NCBI RefSeq assembly: GCF_002160325.1
Contig: NZ_NFKJ01000005.1
Location: 1-64,000, forward strand
Direction of reading: 5' to 3'
DNA: 64,000 bases
Source: Lachnoclostridium sp. An181
GTDB taxonomy: Bacteria > Bacillota > Clostridia > Lachnospirales > Lachnospiraceae
Shown piece by piece: positions 51,577-60,907 of the stretch. How positions within the stretch are numbered: the stretch's first letter is position 1; each line of letters begins with the position of its first letter. Under the pieces are notes generated by a model. The model was not told the origin of the DNA. It saw only the letters and a list, made by a program, of their open reading frames with translations, and searched no databases. The position numbers and the translations under genes were made by a program.

Positions 51577-54500
51577 TTATCTATGAATACGTCTTCTTCT
51601 GTCGGCTGCAACTAAGGCTGCGCCTGCCATCAACACCACAAGCAACATCACCGGAGTACCATCTCCTGTCTTTGCTGATCTTGCTGTACTGTTTCCTGTT
51701 TCTGCACCTGTCTTTTCTGAATCTTTTACCTTGCTGGTGCCTGTATTATTTCCAGCTGCATTTGCAGTCACGCCTTTTCCTGCATCCTTGCTGCCATCTG
51801 TTGCAGATGTCAGTTTTGCGATTGCTCCTTTCAGGCTTTCTTCAGCTGCTTTTACCTCATCCAAAGTTGCCTGCTCGTTTTCATAAACTGCCTGTGCCTG
51901 CGCAACTGCTGACCGGAATGCTGCAAAACTTGCTTTGTCATAGTCCGCCTCATGGAAACCTTCTGCCTGGTTCAAAAGTTCTTCCAGCGCACCTTTATCT
52001 GGTTTCAGCCGCAATGCGCTTGCTGCGTCCATCAATGCCTTCCAGGAATCATCCACTTCTTTCTGTGTTGCCAAAATATCATCTGCTACTGTTTTTGCAT
52101 TTTCAAGGGCTGTCCTAAATGTATCCTGTCCTTCTTCCAGATATTTGGAAAGATCCAAAGCACTTGACCACTCGATTACTTTGTTAAGGTCCGTCTTATC
52201 AGCCATCTTGCGGTTCAGCTCTGCTGTTGCTTTCAAAAGTTTCATCCATGCATCGTCGATCTCTTTTTGCATTGCGTTTTCGTCATCGCGGACTTTCTTC
52301 GCTTCATCAAGAACTGACAAGAATGCGTCCATCTTCTCGTTATCTTCATAATCATTCATATCAAGACTTTCCGCAAATGCGATCACTTTTTCGAGATCTG
52401 TCTTGTCGCCCTGTTTGAATTCCAAAAACTGCATGATGTCGATCAGCGCCTTCCAGCTGTCGTCCACCATCTCCTGTGTAACAGTCTTGTCTCCACTGTC
52501 CACTCTCTCAAGAATCGCCTGTGCATCTGCAAGTCTTGTCTCGAATTCCTTTGCAATTACAGGAATGATGCCTTCTGTATCCGCTTTTCCTGCAAGCTCA
52601 ATGGCATATTCCAGTACTGCGGTAGAGATATCCTGCTGCTGTACTTTTTCCAGCACTGCCATTGCGTCGTTCACTGCTGCAACCACTGCATCGACTTCTT
52701 CCACTGTGTTCAGATTATCAAGAGAAATCTTAGCCATCATTTCCTGGAATTTAGCCCAGCTTTCCGGTGTATAATCGCTTTCTTTTAAAGCCATTGCCTC
52801 ATTGTAAGCATCAATCGCCTCCTGCGCAACAACCAGAATATGATCTGCGAGCTCGTCCTGCTTGTCCAGGATATTTTGCTTGAAAGTCATAAAGTCTTCT
52901 TCCGTAAGAGCATCTGTGCCCTCTGCCAAAGAAATGTATCTTTCCAGTTCTTCTTTAAAGGTATTGTAGAACTCTTCCTCCACATCTCCGTTTCCTGTGC
53001 CTGCTGTGTACTTGCCAAGTTCATCCAGCGCAGCCTGTGCATACTCTTTCAACTCATCTTTCAATGATGCGTACACTTCAAATTCATAAAGGCTTCCGCT
53101 GTAGTAGTTTCCATTTCCTGTATGATGCCAACGTTTCTCCTGCACATATTTGACATATCTTGCCTTGACAGGGTCTACTTTTACATTCTGGATTCCAGGT
53201 ATTCCTTTGGAGCTTTCTGCAAAGGTATTGTCTTCAAATGTATAAACATCTGTGTAGGTTTCTCCGTCTTCTGATACTTGAATCTTATATTTTGGCACCT
53301 GTGATTCGTAATTGAGAACAAATTCGGAAATTTCTTTTACCTCTCCAAGATCCACAAGCAGCCACTGCTCGTCCGCTGTTTTTGCAAAAGAAACACGGGA
53401 ATCACTGGATACAACTCCGTCCACTGCCTTGTCCGCTGTGAAACGTCCGTCATTTACTTCCAGTCCGGATACACTTACCTCTTTGTTGAGAGCAAGGTTG
53501 TCGCGGCTTGCCATGTTGAGGGCATCCCCGATTTCGCTTTCTGACATTGCATAGTTATAGATTTCCAGGTTGTCCATACTGCCTTTTGCCTGATCTAAAA
53601 TCTTTTCAAATGTCATCACAGAAGTTCCGCTCTGCTGTGTCTTGCCTGCAATGGTTGGATCCATTGTCTTTGCAGTTCCTTTATTGACACCATTTACATA
53701 GAGGGTTGTATTCTTTGTATCTCCCACAAATGTCAGTGTCACCCATTCATTTTCCGGCAGCTCATAGTCAAAGCTAAACCTGTATGCTCCCCGCTTAAAT
53801 CCAATCTTTCCGCTACCGTCAATGTCTGCATAAACCACACCGTCTTTTCCTTTGAAAATGGTCGTATTTTCATCGATCTCTGACAGATTTACTTTGGCAA
53901 ATACTGTATAAGGATATCCCATGCTGTCAAACGGAAGGGAAATATATCCGTCTTTTTCTGTCTTCACCACTCCATCTTCCACAACTGCACCATGAAGTGT
54001 TGCATCATATCCATTTTCACTTGTGTCTGTTCCATCCTGTGAGAATTTATATTCTGCAACTTTGCTGTCCACGCTGTCCACATGACGTCCAGGGTTTGCA
54101 TTTGGAACCTTATCGTCCAGTGCATCCATGCGTGCCATAAATTCTTCGTATGTCTGGCCGTCTTGTTTTTCGCCGAACCATGTCTTTTCAGATACAATCG
54201 CAACGCCTTCTTTGAAACGATCAAAGATATCAAACCATGAGAAACCTGTCTTGAAGGAAGTCATATCATTCCATACACAGAATTCTGCTCCTTTTGTCTG
54301 AGGATGAGCGATCGGCATGATTGCCTCTCCGGATGGATTTCTTCCTGATTTATAATTGTTGACTTCAAATTCATTGTACAGTCTCTTTAAGTCCAGACGA
54401 TCCGGGTAGCCCGCATTTCCTGATGGAACGATGTAAAGCCATCCGCCGTATGTGTTGATCATGTCGTATCCTGCATCGTACATTTCGTGCACATCTGCCC

Positions 54501-56376
54501 AGTACGGAGCCCACATGTTCATCACTGCTTCGTTGGACACCGGTGTAGTTCCGTTGAAACCATTCTTTCCAAGAGAGCCCCAAAGTCTTGTCTTGTATCC
54601 TTTGTCATTGACATAATTGATAAAATGGTCTGTCCATTTTCTCATCTGCTCGCCGTACTTTTTATCATACTCATCTGTTCCAATGTGGAAATTTTCGCTC
54701 TGTACAACAGGGTCCTCTCCGTCCAGATATTCATCGATCAGGTTTTCGATGATTTCCTGATTTGCCTCTCTTGCCTCATCTGTTGTGATATCCAGATATC
54801 CCTTTTTGCCATCCAGCATTTTTACCCCAGGAACATCGCGGAAACACTCTGCATGATATGGTGTATCGATTTCTGTGATGACATCAATGCCATATTTTTT
54901 CATATCTTTCTGATACTGGCGGTAATCATCTTTTGTATAGTATCCATCATCTGCCACAATCTCAGGATAGGTATCACTCTCCAGACGGAATGCGCTGTAT
55001 CCGGACTGTGACCAGTAATCATTGATATGTACCTGAATTTCATTCATCTTAAACCAGGACATATAAATGGTCATTTCTTTTAGATATTCAAGCGGTATGT
55101 ACATACGTCCTACATCCACCATGCCTGCACGGATCGGGTATTTTGGATAATCTCTCGCTGTTCCTTTGGCAATGTTGTCCATATTTTCATCCTGATACAA
55201 AATCTGTGTCACGGATGCTCCGCCGTAAGTCATACCTGTCACTGTCGGAGAAGTGATGGTCACGTAATCGCCGATTTCCAGAAGATATCCTTCCTCACCA
55301 AGTTCGTCCACAGTTCCACCCGTTTTCAGGTATACATCACCTGCTTTTGGCTCCTCACCTTTGACAATCTCAATGTCAATATCAAGCATATCATCAAAAT
55401 ATGTTTTAATGACATCTGCGGCACTGCTCATGGAATCATCCGACACGACAAGTCTTGTGTCTGCTGTCCTTGTATAGGTTCCTTCTCCGCCCTTCCATTC
55501 GCGCAGTCCAGGAAGTACATTTGGTTTTTCATTGTCCCGGTTTTCTGTTTCGTATTTTCCCGGAACAGTGATCTTGATGTCTGCCTCGGATTTGGCCACA
55601 TCTTCTGCGTCTTCTGCATTTTCTACTTTATAGAGAAGGTTGACATCCATATCAACCAGAGGCTGGATAATCGTACCGTCCAGTTTTACAACCTGCTGGT
55701 TATCGCTGCCGTAAAGAGAAATCTGATATCCATCCGGCACTTCCGGAAGAACCAAATGTGTTCCATCATCGGAAATCTCAGGTTTTTGTCCATTTAAAGA
55801 ATCCAGGACATCTTTTGCGCTGCCCATGGAATTCTGTGCAAATACTTCCAATTCATAGATAGAATATCCGTATTTTGCTGTCTTTGGCTCCTGACAGTAA
55901 ATGCGTACATATCTTGCAGCATCCACCTGCAAGTCACGGTATGTCTGGCTGCCTGCTTCTGTGGCTGTGCATTCTTTTACTGTCGTAAATTCCTGTCCAT
56001 TCAAAGAAGTCTGAATCTCATATTTTGTGGCAAATGCTGCTTCCCAGTAAATGTTGATCTGGTTTACCGGGGTCTGCGCCCCCAAATCCACCATCAGCCA
56101 CTGTTCCTTTGTTCCAATGTCTCCATCTCCCTCATTGGTTGTTCCTGTTGCACGTTTGGAACTCCAACGGGAGTCTGAACCTTTAGTGTCTCCATCCACA
56201 GCCTTGTCCGGTGTCCAAGGTTTCCCAGGATAAGAGCTTGACGCAGTTGCTGTCTTGCCCAAAGCCAGGTTTTCATTACCTGCTGCCTTTGCAGGGATGC
56301 TCAATGATGGCACGATCATGCTAAGTGTCAGCACAAATGCTATCAAAGAGCGCCACACTCTGTTTTTTGTTTTCAT
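51577..56376 (-). CDS. Second sortase-anchored GH20 hexosaminidase, paralogue of the first
   Basis: A 1599-residue protein. Signal peptide to about 32 (AKAAG); one CBM32 at about 35-182; beta domain 190-280; GH20b to about 400; GH20 catalytic part about 405-740 with HIGTDEYD at 564-571 (Asp568, Glu569) and GGWLYIVPSG; LamG-like 770-945; CBM32 about 955-1103; helical repeats (FIVAR type) from 1105 to 1525; SAKTG at 1567-1571, hydrophobic helix and RRRR tail. It differs from the first by lacking one N-terminal CBM32 and having more helical repeats, so it is an old duplication with different reach. AAAAGGAGGATATT precedes the ATG. Own terminator. Confidence 0.93.
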   Translation of the reverse strand: MKTKNRVWRSLIAFVLTLSMIVPSLSIPAKAAGNENLALGKTATASSSYPGKPWTPDKAVDGDTKGSDSRWSSKRATGTTNEGDGDIGTKEQWLMVDLGAQTPVNQINIYWEAAFATKYEIQTSLNGQEFTTVKECTATEAGSQTYRDLQVDAARYVRIYCQEPKTAKYGYSIYELEVFAQNSMGSAKDVLDSLNGQKPEISDDGTHLVLPEVPDGYQISLYGSDNQQVVKLDGTIIQPLVDMDVNLLYKVENAEDAEDVAKSEADIKITVPGKYETENRDNEKPNVLPGLREWKGGEGTYTRTADTRLVVSDDSMSSAADVIKTYFDDMLDIDIEIVKGEEPKAGDVYLKTGGTVDELGEEGYLLEIGDYVTITSPTVTGMTYGGASVTQILYQDENMDNIAKGTARDYPKYPIRAGMVDVGRMYIPLEYLKEMTIYMSWFKMNEIQVHINDYWSQSGYSAFRLESDTYPEIVADDGYYTKDDYRQYQKDMKKYGIDVITEIDTPYHAECFRDVPGVKMLDGKKGYLDITTDEAREANQEIIENLIDEYLDGEDPVVQSENFHIGTDEYDKKYGEQMRKWTDHFINYVNDKGYKTRLWGSLGKNGFNGTTPVSNEAVMNMWAPYWADVHEMYDAGYDMINTYGGWLYIVPSGNAGYPDRLDLKRLYNEFEVNNYKSGRNPSGEAIMPIAHPQTKGAEFCVWNDMTSFKTGFSWFDIFDRFKEGVAIVSEKTWFGEKQDGQTYEEFMARMDALDDKVPNANPGRHVDSVDSKVAEYKFSQDGTDTSENGYDATLHGAVVEDGVVKTEKDGYISLPFDSMGYPYTVFAKVNLSEIDENTTIFKGKDGVVYADIDGSGKIGFKRGAYRFSFDYELPENEWVTLTFVGDTKNTTLYVNGVNKGTAKTMDPTIAGKTQQSGTSVMTFEKILDQAKGSMDNLEIYNYAMSESEIGDALNMASRDNLALNKEVSVSGLEVNDGRFTADKAVDGVVSSDSRVSFAKTADEQWLLVDLGEVKEISEFVLNYESQVPKYKIQVSEDGETYTDVYTFEDNTFAESSKGIPGIQNVKVDPVKARYVKYVQEKRWHHTGNGNYYSGSLYEFEVYASLKDELKEYAQAALDELGKYTAGTGNGDVEEEFYNTFKEELERYISLAEGTDALTEEDFMTFKQNILDKQDELADHILVVAQEAIDAYNEAMALKESDYTPESWAKFQEMMAKISLDNLNTVEEVDAVVAAVNDAMAVLEKVQQQDISTAVLEYAIELAGKADTEGIIPVIAKEFETRLADAQAILERVDSGDKTVTQEMVDDSWKALIDIMQFLEFKQGDKTDLEKVIAFAESLDMNDYEDNEKMDAFLSVLDEAKKVRDDENAMQKEIDDAWMKLLKATAELNRKMADKTDLNKVIEWSSALDLSKYLEEGQDTFRTALENAKTVADDILATQKEVDDSWKALMDAASALRLKPDKGALEELLNQAEGFHEADYDKASFAAFRSAVAQAQAVYENEQATLDEVKAAEESLKGAIAKLTSATDGSKDAGKGVTANAAGNNTGTSKVKDSEKTGAETGNSTARSAKTGDGTPVMLLVVLMAGAALVAADRRRRIHR

Positions 56377-56441
56377 AATATCCTCCTTTTCTCCCTTGTC
56401 ATGGGATTGATGTTTTTTATCCTGAATTTTCCATTCAGAAC

Positions 56442-56461
56442 AGCACTTATTGTGAAGTGCT
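56442..56461 (-). promoter_or_regulatory. Hairpin in the 56377-56600 gap
   Basis: AGCACTT (56442-56448) and AAGTGCT (56455-56461) form a small stem, and AAGCACTT recurs at about 56495. These lie upstream of the second GH20 gene and downstream of the DUF1848 gene and could be an operator. The rest of the gap is AT-rich with nothing clear. Confidence 0.35.
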
Positions 56462-56600
56462 TCATTATGTTATCTCTTTTTCTTCAACAAATCAAGCACT
56501 TTGCATAAAGTAATCCTTGTTTTTTCCGCCTCTTTATCAAAATTGACCTTTCTTAACATCCAAATGGTTTTTAACTTTATTATCTCTCGTTGTTTTTTCT

Positions 56601-57542
56601 CTATTTTCCGGTAAAATCAAATTTTATTTGGCCGTTCTGCCACAATTTCTGCTCCACAATTTTTATCTCATCTCCCTCCTTGCCCCATCCGATCAAAAAA
56701 GGAGACTTTGGATCATGCAGACACATATTTTGGCAAACCGACTTCATATCATAATTTGCATAACAATACCTGCACCCGTGTCCGCATGTATTGTACATGC
56801 CAATGTCATTTCCAAGCAGGCACTCACACCCCGCACGGACGTATTTCACACTTCCCGGCACTTCCAATTCACATCCCACTGCCCTCTCCAGCGTTTCTTT
56901 TGATAGACACCCTGAAGTATCCACCCCATATTTCTTCCACTTTTCCCCTTCACAACAGGTACGGATGCTGATTCCATAATGTCTCCCTGTTTTTACAAAC
57001 TCTGTCACAAGTTTCTCCTGCATATCTGCCGAGACTTCTCCCACTCCGGGGAAATTTTTCTTTGTCTTTTCATAGAGATCCAAAAAACTGATAACACAAT
57101 TGTCAACACTCCCAGACAATTGAGCAGCCATGCGCTCAAACATTTCAATGTGAAAGGCAAAGGAGTACTTGTCTGTCAAAAAGATAGGATCATAACGCCA
57201 GCTTACACAGGAGGGTCCAAGCAGTCTTGACAGGTGTTCCAAAGATTTCATCACTTCTTCCTTTGGCGGAACAAAAGGCTCCACATCTCTCCCATATGGG
57301 GTGATGGTGACAGACCAAAAATGGCAAAACTTTTGGATTTCATCTATTCTTGCAAGCATGGGCGTGGGATTTTTCGTGCAAAAAACAAGCACATCTACAA
57401 CTTCTGGGCTTAAAGAAAATTGATGCACTTTTTCAGGGCAGTATGGATTTCTTGCACACACGTACCCTTCCTTTATCCGATTGTAAAACCACTCGCTGTA
57501 ATATGCAGGTATATCTGTCCTGTTTCCTGTGTTGAGGATCAT
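56601..57542 (-). CDS. DUF1848 family protein (radical-SAM-like / Fe-S)
   Basis: A 313-residue DUF1848 protein: NTGNRTDIPAYYSEWFYNRIKEGYVCARNP, VLVFCTKNPTPMLARID, FWSVTITPYGRDVEP, WRYDPIFL, and at the C-terminus CECLLGNDIGMYNTCGHGCRYCYAN with four cysteines. The family resembles spore photoproduct lyase-like/radical enzymes and probably binds an iron-sulphur cluster; no reaction is known. The ATG at 57542 (preceded by GGGAGTG) is preferred over the GTG nine bases upstream. Stand-alone on the minus strand. Confidence 0.88.
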   Translation of the reverse strand: MILNTGNRTDIPAYYSEWFYNRIKEGYVCARNPYCPEKVHQFSLSPEVVDVLVFCTKNPTPMLARIDEIQKFCHFWSVTITPYGRDVEPFVPPKEEVMKSLEHLSRLLGPSCVSWRYDPIFLTDKYSFAFHIEMFERMAAQLSGSVDNCVISFLDLYEKTKKNFPGVGEVSADMQEKLVTEFVKTGRHYGISIRTCCEGEKWKKYGVDTSGCLSKETLERAVGCELEVPGSVKYVRAGCECLLGNDIGMYNTCGHGCRYCYANYDMKSVCQNMCLHDPKSPFLIGWGKEGDEIKIVEQKLWQNGQIKFDFTGK

Positions 57543-57686
57543 GCCTTTCACTCCCTTCTGTTTTTCTTATTTTACGGCCCGGTCGTTATCTTTTGCAATC
57601 AATCTTTTACATTTTCTACTTCTTTTTATTTGGGGACTCTATGTTTCGTAGGTTTTCTGACGTGAAAACACCCTTTATATAGAAAA

Positions 57687-57717
57687 TTGAGGCAAGGGGA
57701 TGCTCCCCTTACCTCAA
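57687..57717 (-). terminator. Terminator overlapping the cupin gene end
   Basis: TTGAGGCAAGGGGA (57687-57700) and TCCCCTTACCTCAA (57704-57717) form a 14-bp stem with one mismatch and a 3-base loop. On the minus strand the gene's TAA is within the 5' arm and TTTTC follows the stem. Confidence 0.88.
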
Positions 57718-58140
57718 CTTTCCATACTCTTCCTCTCCCACTGGCTCGCACCACTCATTTCTCGTGTCCTGGCCCGGAACTTCCACAGCCAAGTGTGCAA
57801 ACCAACTGTCCGGCGCAGCTCCGTGCCAGTGTTTCACTCCTGCCGGAATATTTACCACATCCCCCGGATGCAGCTCTCTTGCCTCTTTGCCCCATTCCTG
57901 GTAATATCCTCGTCCGGCTGTGACAAGCAGAATCTGTCCGCCTCCGCTCTTTGCATGGTGAATATGCCAATTGTTGCGGCATCCAGGTTCAAATGTCACA
58001 TTCCCAATCCCGACCTGCTGCGTGGAGAGCATGTTCAAATAACTCTGCCCTGTAAAAAACTGTGCAAACGCATCATTTGGTGCACCAATCGGGAACACTG
58101 CTCCCTCTCCCAACTCTTTTTTGATTTTTTCCATATCCAT
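57709..58140 (-). CDS. Cupin-domain protein (carboxymuconolactone-associated type)
   Basis: A 143-residue cupin: GNVTFEPGCRNNWHIHHAKSGGGQILLV has the metal histidines (NWHIHH), and HPGDVVNIPAGVKHWHGAAPDSWFAHLAV the second motif. Such cupins are found next to carboxymuconolactone decarboxylase-like and flavodoxin genes in gut clostridia. The ATG at 58140 follows GGAGG at nine bases. It is the third gene of the flavodoxin operon, 16 bp after the decarboxylase-like gene; terminator overlaps its end. Confidence 0.85.
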   Translation of the reverse strand: MDMEKIKKELGEGAVFPIGAPNDAFAQFFTGQSYLNMLSTQQVGIGNVTFEPGCRNNWHIHHAKSGGGQILLVTAGRGYYQEWGKEARELHPGDVVNIPAGVKHWHGAAPDSWFAHLAVEVPGQDTRNEWCEPVGEEEYGKLR

Positions 58141-58156
58141 AATAAGCAACCTCCTT

Positions 58157-58843
58157 TTATTGTTCTGCTGCATGATCAATACAGGTAATGGCATTCAAAC
58201 TGCGCGGATATCCGATATACGGCAGACATTGCGACACAACCTTTATCAAAAATTCTTTGTCGTTTCCAAGATTCATATTTCCTTTTGCATGAGCAGTCAG
58301 CTGTGGCTCACATCCTCCCTGTGCCATCAGGAAACAAAATGTGATCATCTCCCTTTGTTTCAAATCCAGTCCTGTGCGGGTGTAATAGTCTCCAAAACAA
58401 TTTGCCGCCAGCCACCGATTGATGTGGCCGTTTTTCCACGCATCCCTCATCTGCTCTCCGAAGATGTCCACCTGTGCCTGCGCCCCTCTTTCCATGCGGT
58501 TCTCCATGGTCGTTGTGGACTGACCTGGAAGAGGAAGATCCACGCCAATAGAAATCAAATATTCATTTGTGGCATCCAAGAAAGGAAGGACACGTCCGAT
58601 CCCCAGATAATCCACTGCCTGGTACACCATCTCTTTGACCATGACTGGAGTCAATCCTGCATCCAGTGCACGCGGGAGGACTCTTTGATACTCTTCTATT
58701 CCCTGACATCCCATAAGCGTTGACAAAATGGCAAGATAGCGTGTGTTTTCCTCCAGGCTCTGCCCTTCTTCTTTTACCACTTCTTCAAAGGCAAACTTCT
58801 CGAATCGCTCCATAAATTCCGGATCTGTATCGTAATAATTCAT
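58157..58843 (-). CDS. Carboxymuconolactone decarboxylase family protein, duplicated domain
   Basis: A 228-residue protein: the first half EENTRYLAILSTLMGCQGIEEYQ and VMVKEMVYQAVDYLGIGRVLPFL resembles the CMD/AhpD fold (without the classic CxxC pair: only one Cys is in the first half), the second half REMITFCFLMAQGGCEPQLTAHAKGNMNLGN repeats it. Two CMD units in one chain are typical of this operon type. The likely role is a small-molecule or redox reaction with the flavodoxin; substrate unknown. GGAGGAAGGAAA precedes the ATG at 58843. Confidence 0.85.
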   Translation of the reverse strand: MNYYDTDPEFMERFEKFAFEEVVKEEGQSLEENTRYLAILSTLMGCQGIEEYQRVLPRALDAGLTPVMVKEMVYQAVDYLGIGRVLPFLDATNEYLISIGVDLPLPGQSTTTMENRMERGAQAQVDIFGEQMRDAWKNGHINRWLAANCFGDYYTRTGLDLKQREMITFCFLMAQGGCEPQLTAHAKGNMNLGNDKEFLIKVVSQCLPYIGYPRSLNAITCIDHAAEQ

Positions 58844-58860
58844 TTTCCTTCCTCCGTTTC

Positions 58861-59361
58861 TTAAATCCACTGTTTGATACGCATCTCTTCGTTTGTTACG
58901 TTTCCGCCGCGGAGCGCAAGCCCACTCTCCACAACAGCCCCCGGACAAAGTTTGCGTATATCCCTCTCACTTCTTCCCATCCCGCTGCCTTCGTGAGTAC
59001 AGAACGGCTTTAGCACTTTGCCGGTAAAGTCAAAATGCTCCAAAAAAGTAAAAACCGCCATGGGCATGGTGCCCCAGTAATTCGGATATCCCAAATAGAT
59101 TGTGTCATATTCATCCAGATTTTCCGGATAAGACTTTAGCTCTGGTCTGGCATCCCGTTTCTGGTCTGCCTGCGCCTGAGCAATACATGTATTATAATCT
59201 TTTGCATAAGGTTTCATCTGCTCAATCTCAAACATGGAGGCTCCTGTCAACTTCTGAATCATGCCAGCCACAATTTCTGTGTTCCCAACCTCCAGATCTT
59301 TGATGTCTCCATTTACATAATTTTCATCTGCTCTTGAATAATAAGCAATCAGTTCTGCCAT
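58861..59361 (-). CDS. Flavodoxin family protein
   Basis: A 166-residue flavodoxin-like protein: AELIAYYSRADENYVNGD (FMN phosphate loop, here divergent), EIVAGMIQKLTGASMFEIE, YDTIYLGYPNYWGTMPMAVFTFLEHFDFTGKVLKPFCTHEGSGMG with the YPNYW and G-S-G segments that clasp FMN. It is the first gene of the operon with the decarboxylase-like and cupin genes, and is divergently transcribed from the LysR gene. Cytoplasmic electron carrier. AAAAGAGGTGT precedes the ATG. Confidence 0.9.
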   Translation of the reverse strand: MAELIAYYSRADENYVNGDIKDLEVGNTEIVAGMIQKLTGASMFEIEQMKPYAKDYNTCIAQAQADQKRDARPELKSYPENLDEYDTIYLGYPNYWGTMPMAVFTFLEHFDFTGKVLKPFCTHEGSGMGRSERDIRKLCPGAVVESGLALRGGNVTNEEMRIKQWI

Positions 59362-59467
59362 GTTTTACACCTCTTTTCTGACTTTCATTATACTCTTCTT
59401 CTATTTGACGCAGAATCATCGATATGTTAGAGTTGTATTAATCAAAAGTTTATACGGAGGTGTTTTC

Positions 59468-60376
59468 ATGTACAATCAACTGCTTCCTACATTTGTATGC
59501 GCAGCAGACTGCGGCAGTTTTACGAAAGCTGCGGAAAAACTATTCCTCTCGCCCACTGCAGTGATGAAACAACTCAATACTCTTGAAAAACATTTGGATG
59601 TAAAACTGATGGAACGTACTCCTGCCGGAATACAGCTTACACCTGCAGGAGAAATCATTTACAAGGACGCGAAATTTCTCTTTGATTACTCCAGAAAATC
59701 CATCTCCAGCGCAAAGGCCGCCATGGAGCGCACAGGGCATATGTTCTGTGTGGGAACTTCTCTTTTAAATCCCGCGAAACCGTTTATGGATCTGTGGTAC
59801 CGGGTCAACCAGGATTTTCCTGACTATAAACTGCACCTTGTCCCTTTTGAAGATGACCACCACGGAATTCTCTTTGAAATTTCCAAGCTTGGCGAAAAAT
59901 TTGATTTTCTTCTCGGCGTATGCGATTCCAGACTCTGGCTCAACCGGTGCAGCCTTCTTCCCCTTGGCAGATACAAAAAAATGTGCGCTGTCTCAAGAGA
60001 ACATCCACTGGCCAAGAAAAACTGCCTCGAAATCTCTGATCTGTACGGTCAGACACTGATGATGGTCAAAGAGGGGGACTCGGACACCAATGACTTAATC
60101 CGAAGGGAACTGACCCGCAAACATCCAAAGATCAGGATTGAAGACACTCCTCGTTTTTACGACATCTCTGTCTTCAACCGCTGCGCAGAGACCGGAAATG
60201 TCCTCCTCACATTGGAGTGCTGGCAGGATGTGCACCCTGCACTTGTAAGTATCCCTGTAAACTGGGATTACAGTATTCCCTACGGACTTCTCTATTCCCT
60301 AAAACCTCCGGAAGATGTCCAGCGGTTTGTGGAAACTGTAAAAAAACTTATATCTGCTCCATGTACATCCGAATAA
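59468..60376 (+). CDS. LysR family transcriptional regulator
   Basis: A 302-residue LysR protein: HTH in residues 1-62 (FVCAADCGSFTKAAEKLFLSPTAVMKQLNTLEKHL) and the substrate-binding domain from about residue 90 (GTSLLNPAKPFMDLWYRV ... LLPLGRYKKMCAVSREHPLAKK). The ATG at 59468 has GGAGGTG six bases upstream; the frame extends 36 codons earlier without a ribosome site. Its 106-bp gap to the flavodoxin gene holds both promoters, the usual arrangement in which a LysR protein controls the divergent operon. Confidence 0.92.
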   Translation: MYNQLLPTFVCAADCGSFTKAAEKLFLSPTAVMKQLNTLEKHLDVKLMERTPAGIQLTPAGEIIYKDAKFLFDYSRKSISSAKAAMERTGHMFCVGTSLLNPAKPFMDLWYRVNQDFPDYKLHLVPFEDDHHGILFEISKLGEKFDFLLGVCDSRLWLNRCSLLPLGRYKKMCAVSREHPLAKKNCLEISDLYGQTLMMVKEGDSDTNDLIRRELTRKHPKIRIEDTPRFYDISVFNRCAETGNVLLTLECWQDVHPALVSIPVNWDYSIPYGLLYSLKPPEDVQRFVETVKKLISAPCTSE

Positions 60377-60385
60377 TTGTTTGCA

Positions 60386-60429
60386 AATAAAGTGGTACTG
60401 TTGGTTTACAGTTTCCACTTTATTTTTTT
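60386..60429 (+). terminator. Terminator of the LysR gene
   Basis: AATAAAGTGG (60386-60395) pairs with CCACTTTATT (60415-60424), followed by seven T. Confidence 0.9.
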
Positions 60430-60509
60430 CATTGTAGTCTTTATTTTTTGTTTATCATTTTTATTTATCAGCATTTTGAAATTTTTTCTGATTTTTTTCT
60501 AATTTTACG

Positions 60510-60766
60510 TTGACAAAACGAGATATGTGAGTTAATATAGCATTAACAAAAGAAAAGGAGGACAGACCACCAAAAACATAATCTAAACCAACAAAAATAA
60601 AAAGGAAAGAGGTACAGTCCAATGGGAAAGTAATTTCATTATTTTAAAAAACACTATTTGAGAAAATAGTTTCAAATAGATATCAATTACATAAGGAGGT
60701 TAGTCCAATGGATGAACTGTTTTAAAAATCCGCTGTATTTTAGAGAAACAAATACAGTGGATTTTT
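60510..60766 (+). ncRNA. Free-standing leader transcript with two mini-ORFs and a terminator
   Basis: Promoter TTGACA (60510-60515), 17-base spacer, TAATAT (60533-60538). Then ATGGGAAAGTAA (60622-60633, peptide MGK) after GGAAAGAGG, hairpin ACTATTT/AAATAGT (60653-60670), and ATG at 60708-60725 (peptide MDELF) after AAGGAGG. Both are preceded by AGTCCAATGG. The unit ends in an intrinsic terminator (60725-60766; TCCGCTGTATTT pairing with AAATACAGTGGA, then T-run) some 140 bp before purC. It holds no larger gene. Confidence 0.6.
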
Positions 60767-60907
60767 ATTGCATTCCTATCAAAATCCTCCTGGTTTTGAC
60801 AATAAGTTGCATAAAATTGAAATTTTGTATTGCTTTTTTACCCAAACTCCGATTATCCTAGAATAGGAAATAGCAAAAAATAATTTATAATTAGCGAGGT
60901 ATGTAAA

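Noticed and set aside
60767-60907. Purine riboswitch before purC
   Set aside because: The conserved purine aptamer loops (such as TATAATCCTAATGATATGG) are not present; only a terminator and AT-rich DNA are seen.
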